21,331 nt of DNA. Origin: Candidatus Avipropionibacterium avicola (GTDB lineage Bacteria; Actinomycetota; Actinomycetes; Propionibacteriales; Propionibacteriaceae). The translations under genes were made by a program, and so were the position numbers. A model generated the notes under the pieces. That model saw only the letters and a list, made by a program, of their open reading frames with translations. It ran no database searches and was not told where the DNA came from. Of the stretch, positions 1 to 9,462 are shown one piece after another (position 1 is the first letter of the stretch; every line of letters begins with the position of its first letter). Location: NCBI GenBank assembly GCA_018715445.1, contig DVLP01000281.1, forward strand, positions 1 to 21,331, in the 5' to 3' direction.

Positions 1-2
1 GA

Positions 3-449
3 TGGCGCCAACGCACCGACCCGGTCGCCCCCGGGGTCCCGGCCCACATCACCGTGCTCGTGCCGTTCCTCCCGCTGCCGCGGATCAGCGCAGTCGACCT
101 GGCCTGGCTCGGCCAGTACTTCGCCGGCGTCCGGCTGGAGCGCCGGGTGGCCTTCGACCAGGTGCGCAGCTTCCCGTCGGTGGTCTGGCTCAGCCCGTCC
201 GACCCGGCGCCGTTCATCCGGATCACCGAGGGGATCCACCAGCACTGGCCGGAATGCCCGCCGTACGAGGGCAAGTTCGACGAGGTCATCCCGCACCTGA
301 CCGTCGCCCACGGCAGCGACCTGGAACACCTGGTCCGCCTCGACCTGGCCGACGAGTTGCCGATCACCGGGCGGATCGAGGCGGCGCACCTGTTCGCCTG
401 GACCCAGGGGCGCTGGAGCGACCGCGCGACGTTCCCGCTCGGCGAGTGA
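3..449 (+). CDS. 2H phosphoesterase / 2'-5' RNA ligase family protein, 5' end missing
   Basis: The gene enters from the left edge, so its start is not visible; 148 codons plus the stop are in the window. Two H-x-T motifs are seen, H-I-T near visible codon 15 (AHITVLVPF) and H-L-T near visible codon 98 (IPHLTVAHG). Paired H-x-T/S motifs in hydrophobic strands define the 2H phosphoesterase superfamily (LigT, cyclic phosphodiesterases), where the two histidines act on 2',3'-cyclic phosphate or 2'-5' bonds. The visible length fits one near-complete domain of about 170 residues. An ATG-free internal GTG lies at 54, but a start there would remove the first H-x-T, so it is not the true start. The substrate cannot be told. 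The next gene starts 13 bp downstream on the same strand, so the two may be co-transcribed. Confidence 0.82.
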   Translation, partial: WRQRTDPVAPGVPAHITVLVPFLPLPRISAVDLAWLGQYFAGVRLERRVAFDQVRSFPSVVWLSPSDPAPFIRITEGIHQHWPECPPYEGKFDEVIPHLTVAHGSDLEHLVRLDLADELPITGRIEAAHLFAWTQGRWSDRATFPLGE

Positions 450-462
450 GGCGGGACGACTC

Positions 463-1539
463 GTGAGCCGCACCTGGGGGAGCCGCCGCACCGTCACCGG
501 TGTCGGCATCCTCGACCGTCTGGCCGTCGGGATCGACATCGGCGGCACGAAGGTGGCTGCCGGTGTGGTCGACCTCGACGGCCGGGTGCTGGCCCGGCAG
601 CGTCGCGAGACCCCGACCACCGATCCGGTGGCCGTCCTGGACTGCATCGCCGACCTGGTCGCCGGGTTCCGTGAGGAGTACGTCGTCCAGGCGGTCGGCA
701 TCGGGGCCGCCGGGTTCGTCGACGTCACCCGTTCGACGGTGCTGTTCTCACCACACCTGGCCTGGCGTCACGAGCCGTTGCGTGATGCGGTGCAGCGGCG
801 GGTCCGGCTGCCGGTGCTGGTCGACAACGACGCCAATGCGGCCGCCTGGGCCGAGTGGAAGTTCGGTGCCGCTCAACGCGAGCCCGACCTGGTCTGCATC
901 AACCTCGGCACCGGGATCGGCGGCGCGTTCATCCTGTCCGGGCAGTTGTTGCGCGGCCGCTCCGGGATCGCCGGCGAGTTCGGCCACATGCAGGTCGTGC
1001 CGGACGGACATCGCTGTGAGTGCGGCAATCGGGGCTGTTGGGAGCAGTACGCCAGCGGCAATGCCATCACCCGTGATGCCCGGGCACTGGCTGGCGAGCG
1101 TGCTGCCGGGACCGAGGCCCTGCTGGCGGCCTGCGGGGGCGACCCGACCCGGATCACCGGCGAGCTGGTGACCCGGGTGGCCAACGAGGGCGACCCGGTC
1201 TCGCGTGAAGTGATCGCGCGCACCGGCGAATGGCTCGGCGTCGGGATGGCCAACCTGTCGGCCGCCTTCGACCCGGGGGTCTTCGTGATCGGCGGCGGGG
1301 TCTCCGATGCCGACGACCTGTTGCTCGAGCCGGCCCGTGATGCCTACCGCCGGACCCTCACCGGTCGCGGCTACCGGCCGGAGGCCCTGATCGTACGGAC
1401 CCATCTGCGCAACGACGCCGGGATGATCGGCGCAGCCGACCTGGCGCGGACCTTCCGGCGGCGTCGCCGACGCCGGACCACCAGCGACGAGCGCGGCGGC
1501 GCTCAGATCTTGCGGATCCGCACCCAACGCACCCGGTGA
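463..1539 (+). CDS. glcK: ROK-family glucokinase
   Basis: A 358-residue sugar kinase, probably ATP-dependent glucokinase making glucose 6-phosphate in the cytoplasm. Seen: the phosphate-binding motif DIGGTK (residues 25-30), the catalytic Asp in DNDANAA (Asp123), the second phosphate motif NLGTGIGG (about 147-154), and the ROK zinc site made of His175 (GEFGHM) and Cys185/Cys187/Cys192 (C-x-C-G-x-x-G-C). No DNA-binding N-terminal domain precedes the kinase, so it is an enzyme and not a ROK repressor. The GTG start is the only candidate upstream of DIGGTK; a weak purine stretch (gaggcggga) precedes it. The tail is arginine-rich, and the last 37 bp overlap the convergent 3' end of coaA. Glucose is the likely substrate by family; another hexose or ManNAc is possible. 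Confidence 0.88.
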   Translation: MSRTWGSRRTVTGVGILDRLAVGIDIGGTKVAAGVVDLDGRVLARQRRETPTTDPVAVLDCIADLVAGFREEYVVQAVGIGAAGFVDVTRSTVLFSPHLAWRHEPLRDAVQRRVRLPVLVDNDANAAAWAEWKFGAAQREPDLVCINLGTGIGGAFILSGQLLRGRSGIAGEFGHMQVVPDGHRCECGNRGCWEQYASGNAITRDARALAGERAAGTEALLAACGGDPTRITGELVTRVANEGDPVSREVIARTGEWLGVGMANLSAAFDPGVFVIGGGVSDADDLLLEPARDAYRRTLTGRGYRPEALIVRTHLRNDAGMIGAADLARTFRRRRRRRTTSDERGGAQILRIRTQRTR

Positions 1540-2504
1540 TCGGCGGCCTTGCGCAGGATCGCGGTGGCCCGCCCCCGAGTGGGGCGGATGTTGGTCATCA
1601 GGTTCGGACCGTTGATGGTGTCCCACAGCCGGGTCGCGGTCGCCCGGGCCTCACCCTCGTCCAGGGTGGCGTAGCGGGTGAAGTACGAGCGGGGGTCACG
1701 AAAGGCTGTCTCCCGCAGCCGGAAGAACCGCTCGATGTACCAGCTCTTGACGTCGTCGGGGCTGGCGTCGACATAGACCGAGAAGTCGAAGAAGTCGCTC
1801 ACCGTCAGCCCCGAGGTGCCGTCGGCGCGGACCCGAGCCGGCTGGAGGACGTTCAGGCCCTCGATGATCATGATGTCGGGTTGGTCGACCACGACCTTCT
1901 CGTCGGGCAGGATGTCGTAGCTCAGGTGGCTGTAGACCGGCGCCTCGACGTGACGCTTGCCGGACTTCACGTCCATCACGAACCGCAACAGTGCCCGACG
2001 GTCGTACGACTCGGGGAATCCCTTGCGGTGCAGCAGTCCGCGGCGTTCCAGCTCGGCATTGGGCCACAGGAAACCGTCGGTGGTGACCAGGGACACCCGG
2101 GGGTGCTCGGGCCAGGACGCGAGCAGCTCGCGCAGCACACGGGCCGTGGTCGACTTGCCGACCGCCACCGACCCGGCCACCCCGATCACGAAGGGCGTCC
2201 GTCGTACCGACAACCCCAGGAAATCATTGCTGGCATGGTGCAGCTCACCGGTGTGGTGGACATACATCGACAGCAACCGTGTCAACGGCAGGTAGACCTC
2301 GGCGACCTCGTTGAGGCTGGTGGGGTCGTGGACGCCGCGCAGCCGCGCCAAGGTCTCGTCGGTGATCGTCATCGGTGTCGTCGCGGCCAACTCGGCCCAG
2401 TCGGCACGGCTGCGCTCGACATAGGGCGACTCGTCGTGGTCGGTGGCCGAGGACCCCACCGAGTCGTCGGTCGGCCAGTCGGGCAGCTGTGTGGACGGTG
2501 ACAC
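1503..2504 (-). CDS. coaA: Type I pantothenate kinase
   Basis: Phosphorylates pantothenate, the first step of CoA synthesis. The Walker A loop reads [12 protein letters not shown], followed by the [11 protein letters not shown] and [12 protein letters not shown] segments typical of prokaryotic type I CoaA, and the IEGLNVLQ motif. The open frame extends to an ATG at 2558, but that ATG sits back-to-back in the same CATG as the glmS start. I prefer GTG 2504 (333 residues, close to the roughly 310-330 of the family). It lies 8 nt after a TAGACT box on the minus strand, as in actinobacterial leaderless transcripts, and no Shine-Dalgarno is visible. The 3' end converges on and overlaps the glucokinase gene by 37 bp. 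The function is secure; the start is less so. Confidence 0.93.
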   Translation of the reverse strand: MSPSTQLPDWPTDDSVGSSATDHDESPYVERSRADWAELAATTPMTITDETLARLRGVHDPTSLNEVAEVYLPLTRLLSMYVHHTGELHHASNDFLGLSVRRTPFVIGVAGSVAVGKSTTARVLRELLASWPEHPRVSLVTTDGFLWPNAELERRGLLHRKGFPESYDRRALLRFVMDVKSGKRHVEAPVYSHLSYDILPDEKVVVDQPDIMIIEGLNVLQPARVRADGTSGLTVSDFFDFSVYVDASPDDVKSWYIERFFRLRETAFRDPRSYFTRYATLDEGEARATATRLWDTINGPNLMTNIRPTRGRATAILRKAADHRVRWVRIRKI

Positions 2505-2512
2505 GGGATCCG

Positions 2513-2549
2513 AGTCTACGGGGTGGACCCGTGCCCGGTGCTCTAGTCT
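2513..2549. promoter_or_regulatory. Divergent leaderless promoter pair for coaA and glmS
   Basis: Minus strand: TAGACT at 2518-2513, then 8 nt, then GTG 2504 of coaA. Plus strand: TAGTCT at 2544-2549, then 7 nt, then ATG 2557 of glmS. Both spacings would put the transcription start at or next to the start codon, and neither gene has a Shine-Dalgarno. No convincing -35 hexamer is visible on either strand; each expected -35 position falls next to the other promoter's -10 box, so the two may exclude each other. This is inferred from motif and spacing only. Confidence 0.6.
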
Positions 2550-2556
2550 GGGCGCC

Positions 2557-4401
2557 ATGTGTGGGATCGTCGGGTACTGCGGACCCCGGGACCCGGTCGA
2601 CGTGGTCGTCGCGGGCCTGCGCAGGCTGGAGTACCGCGGCTACGACTCGGCAGGAGTCGCCGTGCCCGCCGACGGACGGATCCGCGAGGTCAAGAAGGCC
2701 GGCCGGATCGCCAACCTGGAAGCGGCGCTGGCCGCGGACCCGTTGCCGTCGTCCGGTGCCGGGATCGGCCACACGCGGTGGGCGACCCATGGTGCGCCGG
2801 TCGACCTCAATGCCCACCCCCATGTCTCGGCCGACGGCCGGATCGCGCTGGTCCACAACGGGATCGTGGAGAACTGGGCCAGCCTGCGCACCGAGCTGGA
2901 GGCCGACGGTGTGGCGCCGGTCTCCGAGACCGACACCGAGATCGCGGTCCATCTGCTCGCCCGCGCGGTCGCCGGCGGGATCGATCTGACCACGGCGATG
3001 CGCCAGGTCGCCCCCCGACTGGAGGGCGCCTTCACCCTGGTGGCCGTCGACGCCCATGACCCCGGGACCGTGGTGGCCGCCCGTCGCAACTCCCCGCTGG
3101 TGGTCGGGGTGGGGCAGGGGGAGCACTTCGTGGCCTCCGACGTGGCCGCCTTCATCGCCCACACCCGCGAGGCGATCGAGCTCGGCCAGGACCAGGTCGT
3201 CACGATCACCGCTGACACCGTCGAGGTCACCGACCTCGACGGAGCACCGGGCGAGGTCCGTCCGTACCACGTCGACTGGGACCTGGCGGCCGCCGAGAAG
3301 GGCGGTCACGACTGGTTCATGCGCAAGGAGATCCACGAGCAGCCGGAGGCAATCGCGCACACCCTGCTGGGGCGCCACGATGTCGACGGGCGCCTGGTGC
3401 TCGACGAGCTGCGGATCTCCGAGGAGGAGCTGCGCCTGGTCGACACGATCGTGGTGATCGCCTGTGGCAGTTCGTTCTATGCAGGGATGGTCGCCAAGTA
3501 TGCGATCGAGCACTGGGCCCGGATCCCGTGCGAGGTGGAGCTGGCCAGTGAGTTCCGCTACCGCGACCCGATCGTCGGGCCGCGCACCCTGGTGGTCGCG
3601 ATCAGCCAGTCGGGTGAGACCGCCGACACCTTGATGGCGATCCGCCATGCACGGGCCCAACAGGCCCGGGTGCTCAGCATCTGCAACACCAACGGATCAA
3701 CCATCGCCCGGGAGTCGGATGCGGTGATCCACACCCACGCCGGCCCGGAGATCGGGGTCGCCTCGACCAAGGGATTCCTGACCCAGCTGGTGGCCTGCTA
3801 CCTCCTGGGGCTCTATCTGGCCCAGCTGCGTGGCACGAAGTTCGACGACGAGATCGCCGCCGTGGTGGCCGAGCTGGAGCGGATGCCGGTGATGGTCCAA
3901 CAGGTGTTGGACGACCACGGCGTCGTCACCGAACTCGCCGCGGAGTTGGCCGGTGCCCGCTCGATCCTGTTCCTGGGCAGGCATGTCGGCTACCCGATCG
4001 CCCTGGAGGGCGCCCTGAAGCTCAAGGAGCTCGCCTACATCCATGCCGAGGGTTTCGCGGCCGGGGAGCTCAAGCACGGCCCGATCGCGCTGATCGAGCA
4101 GGACCTGCCGGTCTTCGTGGTCGTCCCGCCGCAGGGGCGCGACCAGTTGCACACCAAGGTGGTCTCGAACATCCAGGAGATCCGGGCCAGGGGAGCCCGG
4201 ACGGTCGTGCTCGCAGAGGAGGGCGACCCGATCGCGGCCGCCCACGCCTCCGTCCTGATCACCCTGCCGAAGGTGTCGACCCTGCTGCAGCCACTGGTCG
4301 CGGTGGTCCCGCTGCAACTGTTCGCCTGTGAGCTGGCGACCCGGCAGGGCCACGACGTCGACCACCCCCGCAACCTGGCCAAGTCGGTGACCGTCGAGTG
4401 A
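2557..4401 (+). CDS. glmS: Glutamine-fructose-6-phosphate aminotransferase (isomerizing)
   Basis: Makes glucosamine 6-phosphate from fructose 6-phosphate and glutamine, the entry to peptidoglycan amino sugars. At 614 residues it is full length. It begins MCGIVGYCG, so the N-terminal nucleophile Cys (residue 2) is intact, and this fixes the start although the frame is open further upstream. The glutaminase domain is followed by two SIS domains, with ACGSSFYAG and [11 protein letters not shown] in the first, STKGFLTQ, and [26 protein letters not shown] in two parts later. The C-terminus [12 protein letters not shown] is the conserved family tail. Translation is probably leaderless (TAGTCT box 7 nt upstream). 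acpS follows after 7 bp and is likely co-transcribed. No glmS ribozyme-like leader can exist in this 52-bp intergenic gap. Confidence 0.97.
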   Translation: MCGIVGYCGPRDPVDVVVAGLRRLEYRGYDSAGVAVPADGRIREVKKAGRIANLEAALAADPLPSSGAGIGHTRWATHGAPVDLNAHPHVSADGRIALVHNGIVENWASLRTELEADGVAPVSETDTEIAVHLLARAVAGGIDLTTAMRQVAPRLEGAFTLVAVDAHDPGTVVAARRNSPLVVGVGQGEHFVASDVAAFIAHTREAIELGQDQVVTITADTVEVTDLDGAPGEVRPYHVDWDLAAAEKGGHDWFMRKEIHEQPEAIAHTLLGRHDVDGRLVLDELRISEEELRLVDTIVVIACGSSFYAGMVAKYAIEHWARIPCEVELASEFRYRDPIVGPRTLVVAISQSGETADTLMAIRHARAQQARVLSICNTNGSTIARESDAVIHTHAGPEIGVASTKGFLTQLVACYLLGLYLAQLRGTKFDDEIAAVVAELERMPVMVQQVLDDHGVVTELAAELAGARSILFLGRHVGYPIALEGALKLKELAYIHAEGFAAGELKHGPIALIEQDLPVFVVVPPQGRDQLHTKVVSNIQEIRARGARTVVLAEEGDPIAAAHASVLITLPKVSTLLQPLVAVVPLQLFACELATRQGHDVDHPRNLAKSVTVE

Positions 4402-4408
4402 GGACCGC

Positions 4409-4777
4409 ATGATCGTCGGAGTCGGCATCGATGTCTGCGAGATCTCCCGTTTCGACCAGACACTGCAGCGCAGCCCCGGGCTGGTCGAGAAGGTGTTCAC
4501 CCCCCAGGAACGGGTGACGCACTCCGGCGCGGACCGTTCCGCACAGTCGTTGGCGGCCCGGTTCGCCGCCAAGGAAGCCCTCGCCAAGGCCTTGGGCGCC
4601 CCGTCCGGACTGTCCTGGCAGGACGCCGAGGTCATCACCGACGAGACCGGTCGACCCACCATCGAGGTCCGCGGCACCGTCGCCGGGCGCGCCGCCGAGC
4701 TCGGCATCGTGACCATCCACGTCTCGCTGTCCCATGACGCCGGGGTCGCCTCGGCCGTGGTGATCTGCGAGGCCTGA
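4409..4777 (+). CDS. acpS: Holo-[acyl-carrier-protein] synthase
   Basis: Transfers 4'-phosphopantetheine from CoA to the conserved Ser of ACP. The 122-residue length is normal for trimeric AcpS. The N-terminus [15 protein letters not shown] carries the Mg-binding Asp (residue 8), and [13 protein letters not shown] carries the second metal-binding Glu (about residue 56). The C-terminal [14 protein letters not shown] strand is typical. It starts 7 bp after the glmS stop, with GAGGA just upstream, so it reads as the second gene of the glmS transcript. It uses CoA, the product of the pathway that coaA starts just upstream. Confidence 0.96.
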   Translation: MIVGVGIDVCEISRFDQTLQRSPGLVEKVFTPQERVTHSGADRSAQSLAARFAAKEALAKALGAPSGLSWQDAEVITDETGRPTIEVRGTVAGRAAELGIVTIHVSLSHDAGVASAVVICEA

Positions 4778-4794
4778 GCTGCTGGCCGGCGTGA

Positions 4795-4800
4795 CAGGCT
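4795..4800 (+). promoter_or_regulatory. Possible -10 box for a leaderless nnr transcript
   Basis: CAGGCT lies 6 nt before the nnr ATG, matching the xAxxxT core and the spacing of the stronger TANNNT boxes before glmS and the inositol oxygenase gene. No -35 element is clear, and a GGGG run close to the ATG could instead act as a weak ribosome site. Read-through from acpS (29 bp gap) is equally possible. Confidence 0.3.
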
Positions 4801-4806
4801 GGGGCC

Positions 4807-6255
4807 ATGGAACTTGTGTCGAGCATCGCCCAGGTCCTCACGGCCGAGGAAGCCGCCTTCGCCGCGCTCGGTGAGTCGGCCGACGATCCGCGGGGCAGCA
4901 CACTGATGCAGCGGGCAGCCGCCGGGCTGGCGGCCGTGGTCGGACGCGAGCTGCGTCTGGTCGCCGGTGGTCACTACGGGGCCTCGGTGCTGGTGCTGGC
5001 CGGCTCCGGCAACAACGGCGGTGACGCCCTCCATGCAGCGGCCCGACTGGCCCGCCGCGGCGTCGGGGTGAGGCTGCGCCGTACGGGGTCCGGTGTGCAC
5101 GCCGGCGGGTGGCAGGCTGCGCTGGACGCCGGGGCGCGCGAGGTCGACGCCGACGAGGCGATGGCCCTGATCGACCGGGGTCGGGTCGACCTGGTCATCG
5201 ACGGGATCCTCGGGATCGGAGGACGGCCGGGGCTGAGCGGGGAGCCGGCCGAGCTCGCCCGCGCCTGCCGCCGCTGCGGGGTCACCGTGGTGGCGGCCGA
5301 CCTGCCGTCCGGTCTCGACGCGGACCGTCCCGGGGTGGCCGACGACGCCTTCCGGGCCACGGTGACGGTCACCTTCGGAGCCCGCAAGCCGTGTCACGTC
5401 AGCGAACCCGCGGCCTCGGCCTGTGGCCGGGTCGAGCTGGTCGACATCGGACTCGAGGTCGACGCGCTCGCCGAGTGCTGGGGCCCGGACGAGGTCGCCG
5501 CGGTCTGGCCGGTCCCGGGCCCGACCAGCGACAAGTACGCCCGCGGCGTGGTCGGGCTCGACACCGGATCGCGGCACTACACCGGCGCCGCGGTGCTGGG
5601 TGCGGCCGGCGCGGTCCATGCCGGTGCCGGGATGGTGCGCTTCACCGGTGCGGACCGGGCCGCCGACGAGGTGATCGCCCGCTTCCCCAACGTGGTCAGG
5701 GCCAACGGACGGGTCCAGGCCCTGGTGCTGGGCTCGGGCTGGGGAGAACGGGTCGATGCCGCCGAGACGGTGGCCGGCGCGGTCGCCAGCGGTCTGGGCG
5801 TGGTCCTCGATGCCGACGCACTGTCGCACCTGCCGACCGGTCCGCTCGGCGCACGGGTGCTGCTCACCCCCCATGCCGGCGAGTTGGCCCGGATGCTGCG
5901 CCTGGACCGCACCGAGGTCGAGGCCGACCCGGTCGCGGCGGTCCGCGAAGCCGTACGACGGACGGGGGCGACGGTCCTGCTCAAGGGGGCCACCCAGTAC
6001 GTCGCCGTGCCGGAACGGGACCGGATCGGGATCGCGGTGCCCGGCCCGGCCTGGACCGGGCAGGCCGGATCGGGCGACGTGCTGGCCGGGATCTGCGGTG
6101 CCCTGCTCGCGGCTGGGCTCGACCCGTACGACGCAGCGCTGGCCGGGGCCTCGGTGCAGGCCCTCGCTGCCGCCGAACGACCCGGGCCCCACCCACCCCA
6201 GGAGATCGCGGCGAGGGTGCCTGCGGTGGTCCACGCCCTCGTCGCTGACAGCTGA
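4807..6255 (+). CDS. nnr: Bifunctional NAD(P)H-hydrate epimerase / ADP-dependent NAD(P)H-hydrate dehydratase
   Basis: Repairs hydrated NADH and NADPH: the N-terminal half epimerizes the R form and the C-terminal half dehydrates the S form with ADP. At 482 residues both domains are present. N-terminal YjeF_N motifs: AGSGNNGGDALHAAARLARRG, split here at about residues 66-86, VIDGILGIGG, and AADLPSGLDADRPG. C-terminal carbohydrate-kinase-like motifs: SDKYARGVVG at the linker, LTPHAGELARML, and GQAGSGDVLAGICGALLAAG, the nucleotide/anion-hole signature. The ATG start agrees with a short, non-secreted N-terminus. The position between acpS and alr is the order common in Actinobacteria; here alr is displaced by the mannosidase gene. 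Confidence 0.93.
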   Translation: MELVSSIAQVLTAEEAAFAALGESADDPRGSTLMQRAAAGLAAVVGRELRLVAGGHYGASVLVLAGSGNNGGDALHAAARLARRGVGVRLRRTGSGVHAGGWQAALDAGAREVDADEAMALIDRGRVDLVIDGILGIGGRPGLSGEPAELARACRRCGVTVVAADLPSGLDADRPGVADDAFRATVTVTFGARKPCHVSEPAASACGRVELVDIGLEVDALAECWGPDEVAAVWPVPGPTSDKYARGVVGLDTGSRHYTGAAVLGAAGAVHAGAGMVRFTGADRAADEVIARFPNVVRANGRVQALVLGSGWGERVDAAETVAGAVASGLGVVLDADALSHLPTGPLGARVLLTPHAGELARMLRLDRTEVEADPVAAVREAVRRTGATVLLKGATQYVAVPERDRIGIAVPGPAWTGQAGSGDVLAGICGALLAAGLDPYDAALAGASVQALAAAERPGPHPPQEIAARVPAVVHALVADS

Positions 6256-6290
6256 CGGACGTGTGGCTGCGCTGGCTCGGCCGTGCTGCA

Positions 6291-6296
6291 TAGAGT
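6291..6296 (+). promoter_or_regulatory. Putative -10 box of the alpha-mannosidase gene
   Basis: TAGAGT stands in the 82-bp gap after nnr. It would give a leader of about 35 nt before ATG 6338. No good -35 hexamer is visible 16-18 bp upstream. The motif is short, so the call rests mainly on its location in a non-coding gap and its likeness to the other TANNNT boxes in the window. Confidence 0.4.
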
Positions 6297-6337
6297 GGTC
6301 CTGCACCCACCGACCACGGCGCCGAGGAAGATGACAG

Positions 6338-9300
6338 ATGCACGATGACCGGCAGCAGACCGAGCAGCGCCTCCACCGGGTGCTCACCCGTCGCCTTCCG
6401 CACGCCCTGTACCGCCAGACCGGGATCGAGCCCGAGCTCACCGTCTGGCATGCCCCGGGCGAACCGGTCCCGGCCACCGACGCCATCGGGCAGGAGTACC
6501 AGCCGATCGCTCCGGGGGATCCGTGGGGTCGCGCCTGGTCCACCAGCTGGATCCATGTCACCGCCGAGGTGCCCGAGGAGTACGCCGACACCACCCTCGA
6601 GCTCGTGGTGGACCTCGGCTACACCGGTGGCCCCGGCTTCACCTGTGAAGGGCTGATCCACACCCCGGACGGGATCCCGGTCAAGGGCGTCCACCCGGAG
6701 AACCGCTACCTGGTGCTGCCCGCCGGGACCACCACGATCGACCTCTACATCGAGGCGGCCGCCAACCCCGACGTCGGCGGCACCGGGTTCGACCCGACCC
6801 CGTACGGCGACTGGGACAGCGCCGGCGACGAGCCGATCTATCGCCTGGGTGCGATCGAGGTCCTGGTTCCCGAGCCGGAGGTGGCTGCACTGCGCCACGA
6901 CCTCGAGGTGGCCGGTGACCTCGCGAAGTCGCTGCCGAGTGAGCAGGCCCGCCGTTGGCAGCTGACCGCGGCGATCGGGCGCGCCCTCGACCGGCTCGAC
7001 ACCGCCGACATCGTCGGCACCGCGGCCGCAGCCCGGGCTGAGCTGACCGAGGCCCTCGCACTCCCGGCCACCGCCTCGGCCCACCGCATCACCGCCGTGG
7101 GCCACGCCCACATCGACTCGGCCTGGTTGTGGCCGCTGCGCGAGACCGTGCGCAAGGTGGCCCGGACCGTCAGCAATGTCTGCGCCCTGGCCGAGGACTA
7201 CCCGGAGCTGGTCTTCGCCTTCTCCTCGGCCCAGCAGCACGCCTGGGTCCGTGACCACCACCCGCAGGTGTGGGAACGACTCAAGAAGGCGGTCGCCGAC
7301 GGGGTCGTCGTCCCGGTCGGCGGCATGTGGGTCGAGTCCGACACCAACATGGTCGGTGCCGAGGCGATGTGTCGCCAGTTCGTCCAGGGCAAGCGTTTCT
7401 TCCTCGACGAGTACGGGATCGAGACCGACGAGGTGTGGCTGCCCGACTCCTTCGGCTACGCCGCCGGCCTGCCGCAGATCGTCGACCAGTCGGCGACCAC
7501 GTACTTCCTCACCCAGAAGATCTCGTGGAACCGGGTCAACAAGTTCCCCCACCACACCTTCTGGTGGGAAGGGATCGACGGCACCCGGGTGTTCACCCAC
7601 TTCCCCTCGGCCGACACCTACAACGGCACCATCCGTGACGAGATCAGCCACGCCTCGAGCAACTATGCCGACAAGGCGGGCAACAACCGGTCCCTGCTGC
7701 CCTTCGGCTACGGCGACGGCGGCGGTGGTCCCACCCGCGAGATGATGGAGCGGATCCGTCGTACCGGTGACCTCGAGGGCAGCCCGGTCGTCGGGATCGA
7801 CACCCCGGCAGGATTCTTCGACAAGGCCCACGACGAGCTCGCCGAGAGTGCAGCGGTCTGGTCCGGTGAGCTCTACCTCGAGCTGCACCGCGGCACCCTG
7901 ACCTCGCAGCACCGCACCAAGCAGGGCAACCGTCGCAACGAACACTTGTTGCGCGAGGCCGAGCTGTGGGCTGCGACCGCGGCCGTCCGTCACGGCGCGG
8001 ACTATCCCCAGGAGCAGCTCGACCGGCTGTGGCAGCAGGTGTTGCTGCTGCAGTTCCACGACATCCTGCCCGGCACGTCGATACACTGGGTGCACCGCGA
8101 GGCCGAGCAGATGCATGCCCAGATCACCGCCGAGCTCGAAGAGCTGATCGGCAACGCCCAGCAGGTGCTCGCCGGCGACGGCGACGTGGCCGTGGTCTTC
8201 AACGCGGCGGTCTCCGAGCGTGACGGCGTACCTGCCATGGGGGCGGCCCGGGTGCGGGACCGGGCCAAGGTCAAGGTCGCCAAGCAGGGCAAGGGATGGA
8301 CGATCAGCAACGGGCTGATCACCGTCACCGTGGACGCCTCGGGTGTGCTGACCTCGGTCATCGACCACACCGACGACACCGGTGAGACCGACCGTGAGGT
8401 GTTGGCCGGACCGTCCAACCTGCTCCAGCTCCACCAGGACTTCCCGGTGCGCTGGGACGCCTGGGACGTCGACTCCTACTACCGCAACAATGTCACCGAC
8501 GTCACCGGCGTCGACACCGTCCGTACGATCGAGCGTGGTGTGGAGATCACCCGAAGCGTCGGTGGGTCCACCCTGGTGCAGACCATCACGGTGCAGCCGG
8601 GGGAGAACCGCGTCGACTTCACCCTGGACGTCGACTGGCAGGAGACCGAGAAGTTCCTCAAGGCAGCGTTCGTCCTCGACATCGCCGCCGACCGGAGCGC
8701 GGCCGAGACCCAGTTCGGTCACCTCTTCCGACCGACCCATGCCAACACCAGTTGGGATGCGGCCCGTTTCGAGGTGGCGGCACACCGTTACCTCCATGTG
8801 GCCGAGGAGGGCTACGGTGCCGCGCTGGTCAATGAGTCGACCTACGGCCACGACGTACGACGGGTGAGCGTCGGCAACGAGATCGCCACCGAGGCACGGT
8901 TGTCGCTGCTGCGGGCGCCGCGCTACCCGGACCCCGACACCGACCGTGGTGAGCACAGCTTCCGCTACGCCCTGGCCGTCGAGGCCGACACGACCCGAGC
9001 GGTCCAGGAGGGCTACGCCATCAACCTGCCGCCGCGGACGGTGGCCGGACAGGGCCGAGCGGTGGCGCCGCTTGTGTCGGTGGACAACCCCGAGATCGTC
9101 GTGTCGGCAGTGAAACTGGCCGATGACGGCTCCGGTGACGTGATCGTGCGGCTCTACCAGGCGACCGGTGCCCGCAGCCACGGCGTGCTCGCCACCGACT
9201 TCGGCGCGAAGTCCGTGGTGGCCACCGACCTGTTGGAGCGTCCGATCGGCAAGCGGCGCAAGGGGGCCAGCCCGATCTCGGCCGACTCCCGGGCCGCGCG

Positions 9301-9382
9301 GCTCAAGCCGGTGCTGCGCTCGGGCGAGGTCGAGCTCGACCTGCGCCCGTTCCAGATGGCGACCTTGCGCTTCACCCGCTGA
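6338..9382 (+). CDS. GH38 family alpha-mannosidase
   Basis: A 1014-residue retaining alpha-mannosidase, probably cytoplasmic because there is no signal peptide or membrane segment. An N-terminal beta-rich/helical region (1-250) precedes the catalytic barrel. Zinc and active-site motifs: AVGHAHIDSAWLWPLRE (His256 or His258 with Asp260), WLPDSFGYAAGLPQI with the nucleophile Asp370, and QFHDILPGTS with His574. The C-terminal half is the beta-sandwich part of GH38, ending FQMATLRFTR. GAGGAAG lies 7 nt before the chosen ATG; an ATG at 6331 is in another frame and closes after five codons. The gene breaks the nnr-alr neighbourhood and has its own -10-like box. Likely substrates are mannosylated glycans or glycosides; which linkage cannot be read from sequence. 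Confidence 0.93.
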   Translation: MHDDRQQTEQRLHRVLTRRLPHALYRQTGIEPELTVWHAPGEPVPATDAIGQEYQPIAPGDPWGRAWSTSWIHVTAEVPEEYADTTLELVVDLGYTGGPGFTCEGLIHTPDGIPVKGVHPENRYLVLPAGTTTIDLYIEAAANPDVGGTGFDPTPYGDWDSAGDEPIYRLGAIEVLVPEPEVAALRHDLEVAGDLAKSLPSEQARRWQLTAAIGRALDRLDTADIVGTAAAARAELTEALALPATASAHRITAVGHAHIDSAWLWPLRETVRKVARTVSNVCALAEDYPELVFAFSSAQQHAWVRDHHPQVWERLKKAVADGVVVPVGGMWVESDTNMVGAEAMCRQFVQGKRFFLDEYGIETDEVWLPDSFGYAAGLPQIVDQSATTYFLTQKISWNRVNKFPHHTFWWEGIDGTRVFTHFPSADTYNGTIRDEISHASSNYADKAGNNRSLLPFGYGDGGGGPTREMMERIRRTGDLEGSPVVGIDTPAGFFDKAHDELAESAAVWSGELYLELHRGTLTSQHRTKQGNRRNEHLLREAELWAATAAVRHGADYPQEQLDRLWQQVLLLQFHDILPGTSIHWVHREAEQMHAQITAELEELIGNAQQVLAGDGDVAVVFNAAVSERDGVPAMGAARVRDRAKVKVAKQGKGWTISNGLITVTVDASGVLTSVIDHTDDTGETDREVLAGPSNLLQLHQDFPVRWDAWDVDSYYRNNVTDVTGVDTVRTIERGVEITRSVGGSTLVQTITVQPGENRVDFTLDVDWQETEKFLKAAFVLDIAADRSAAETQFGHLFRPTHANTSWDAARFEVAAHRYLHVAEEGYGAALVNESTYGHDVRRVSVGNEIATEARLSLLRAPRYPDPDTDRGEHSFRYALAVEADTTRAVQEGYAINLPPRTVAGQGRAVAPLVSVDNPEIVVSAVKLADDGSGDVIVRLYQATGARSHGVLATDFGAKSVVATDLLERPIGKRRKGASPISADSRAARLKPVLRSGEVELDLRPFQMATLRFTR

Positions 9383-9444
9383 CCGGCACCGGCTGGTCCA
9401 GGGTGGCCCGTGTGGCCTTGTCGCGACCGGAACGCCTGACACGG

Positions 9445-9454
9445 CATGATGGAG
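9445..9454 (+). promoter_or_regulatory. alr start region: possible -10 box and Shine-Dalgarno
   Basis: Two readings compete. CATGAT (9445-9450) lies 6 nt before GTG 9457, the leaderless spacing seen elsewhere in this window. GGAG (9451-9454) lies 8 nt before ATG 9463, a good Shine-Dalgarno distance. For GTG 9457 the same GGAG would be only 2 nt away, which is too close. I take the Shine-Dalgarno reading for alr with modest confidence. Confidence 0.4.
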
Positions 9455-9462
9455 CGGTGAGC

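Noticed and set aside
2505..2558. Longer coaA N-terminus starting at ATG 2558
   Set aside because: The extra residues look unlike the family, and the ATG is the reverse complement of the glmS start region. GTG 2504 has a -10 box at leaderless spacing.
6331..6348. Five-codon frame overlapping the mannosidase start
   Set aside because: Its ATG directly abuts the ribosome site with no spacing, so translation there is unlikely.
3697..6594. Long minus-strand open frame opposite glmS, acpS and nnr
   Set aside because: It runs antisense across three well-supported genes and their gaps, with no motif of its own.
5981..9442. Very long open frame on the minus strand (over 1100 codons) opposite the GH38 gene
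   Set aside because: The plus strand encodes a clear GH38 enzyme with intact motifs; the antisense frame has low-complexity, Gly/Val/Asp/His-rich composition typical of high-GC shadows and no recognizable domain.
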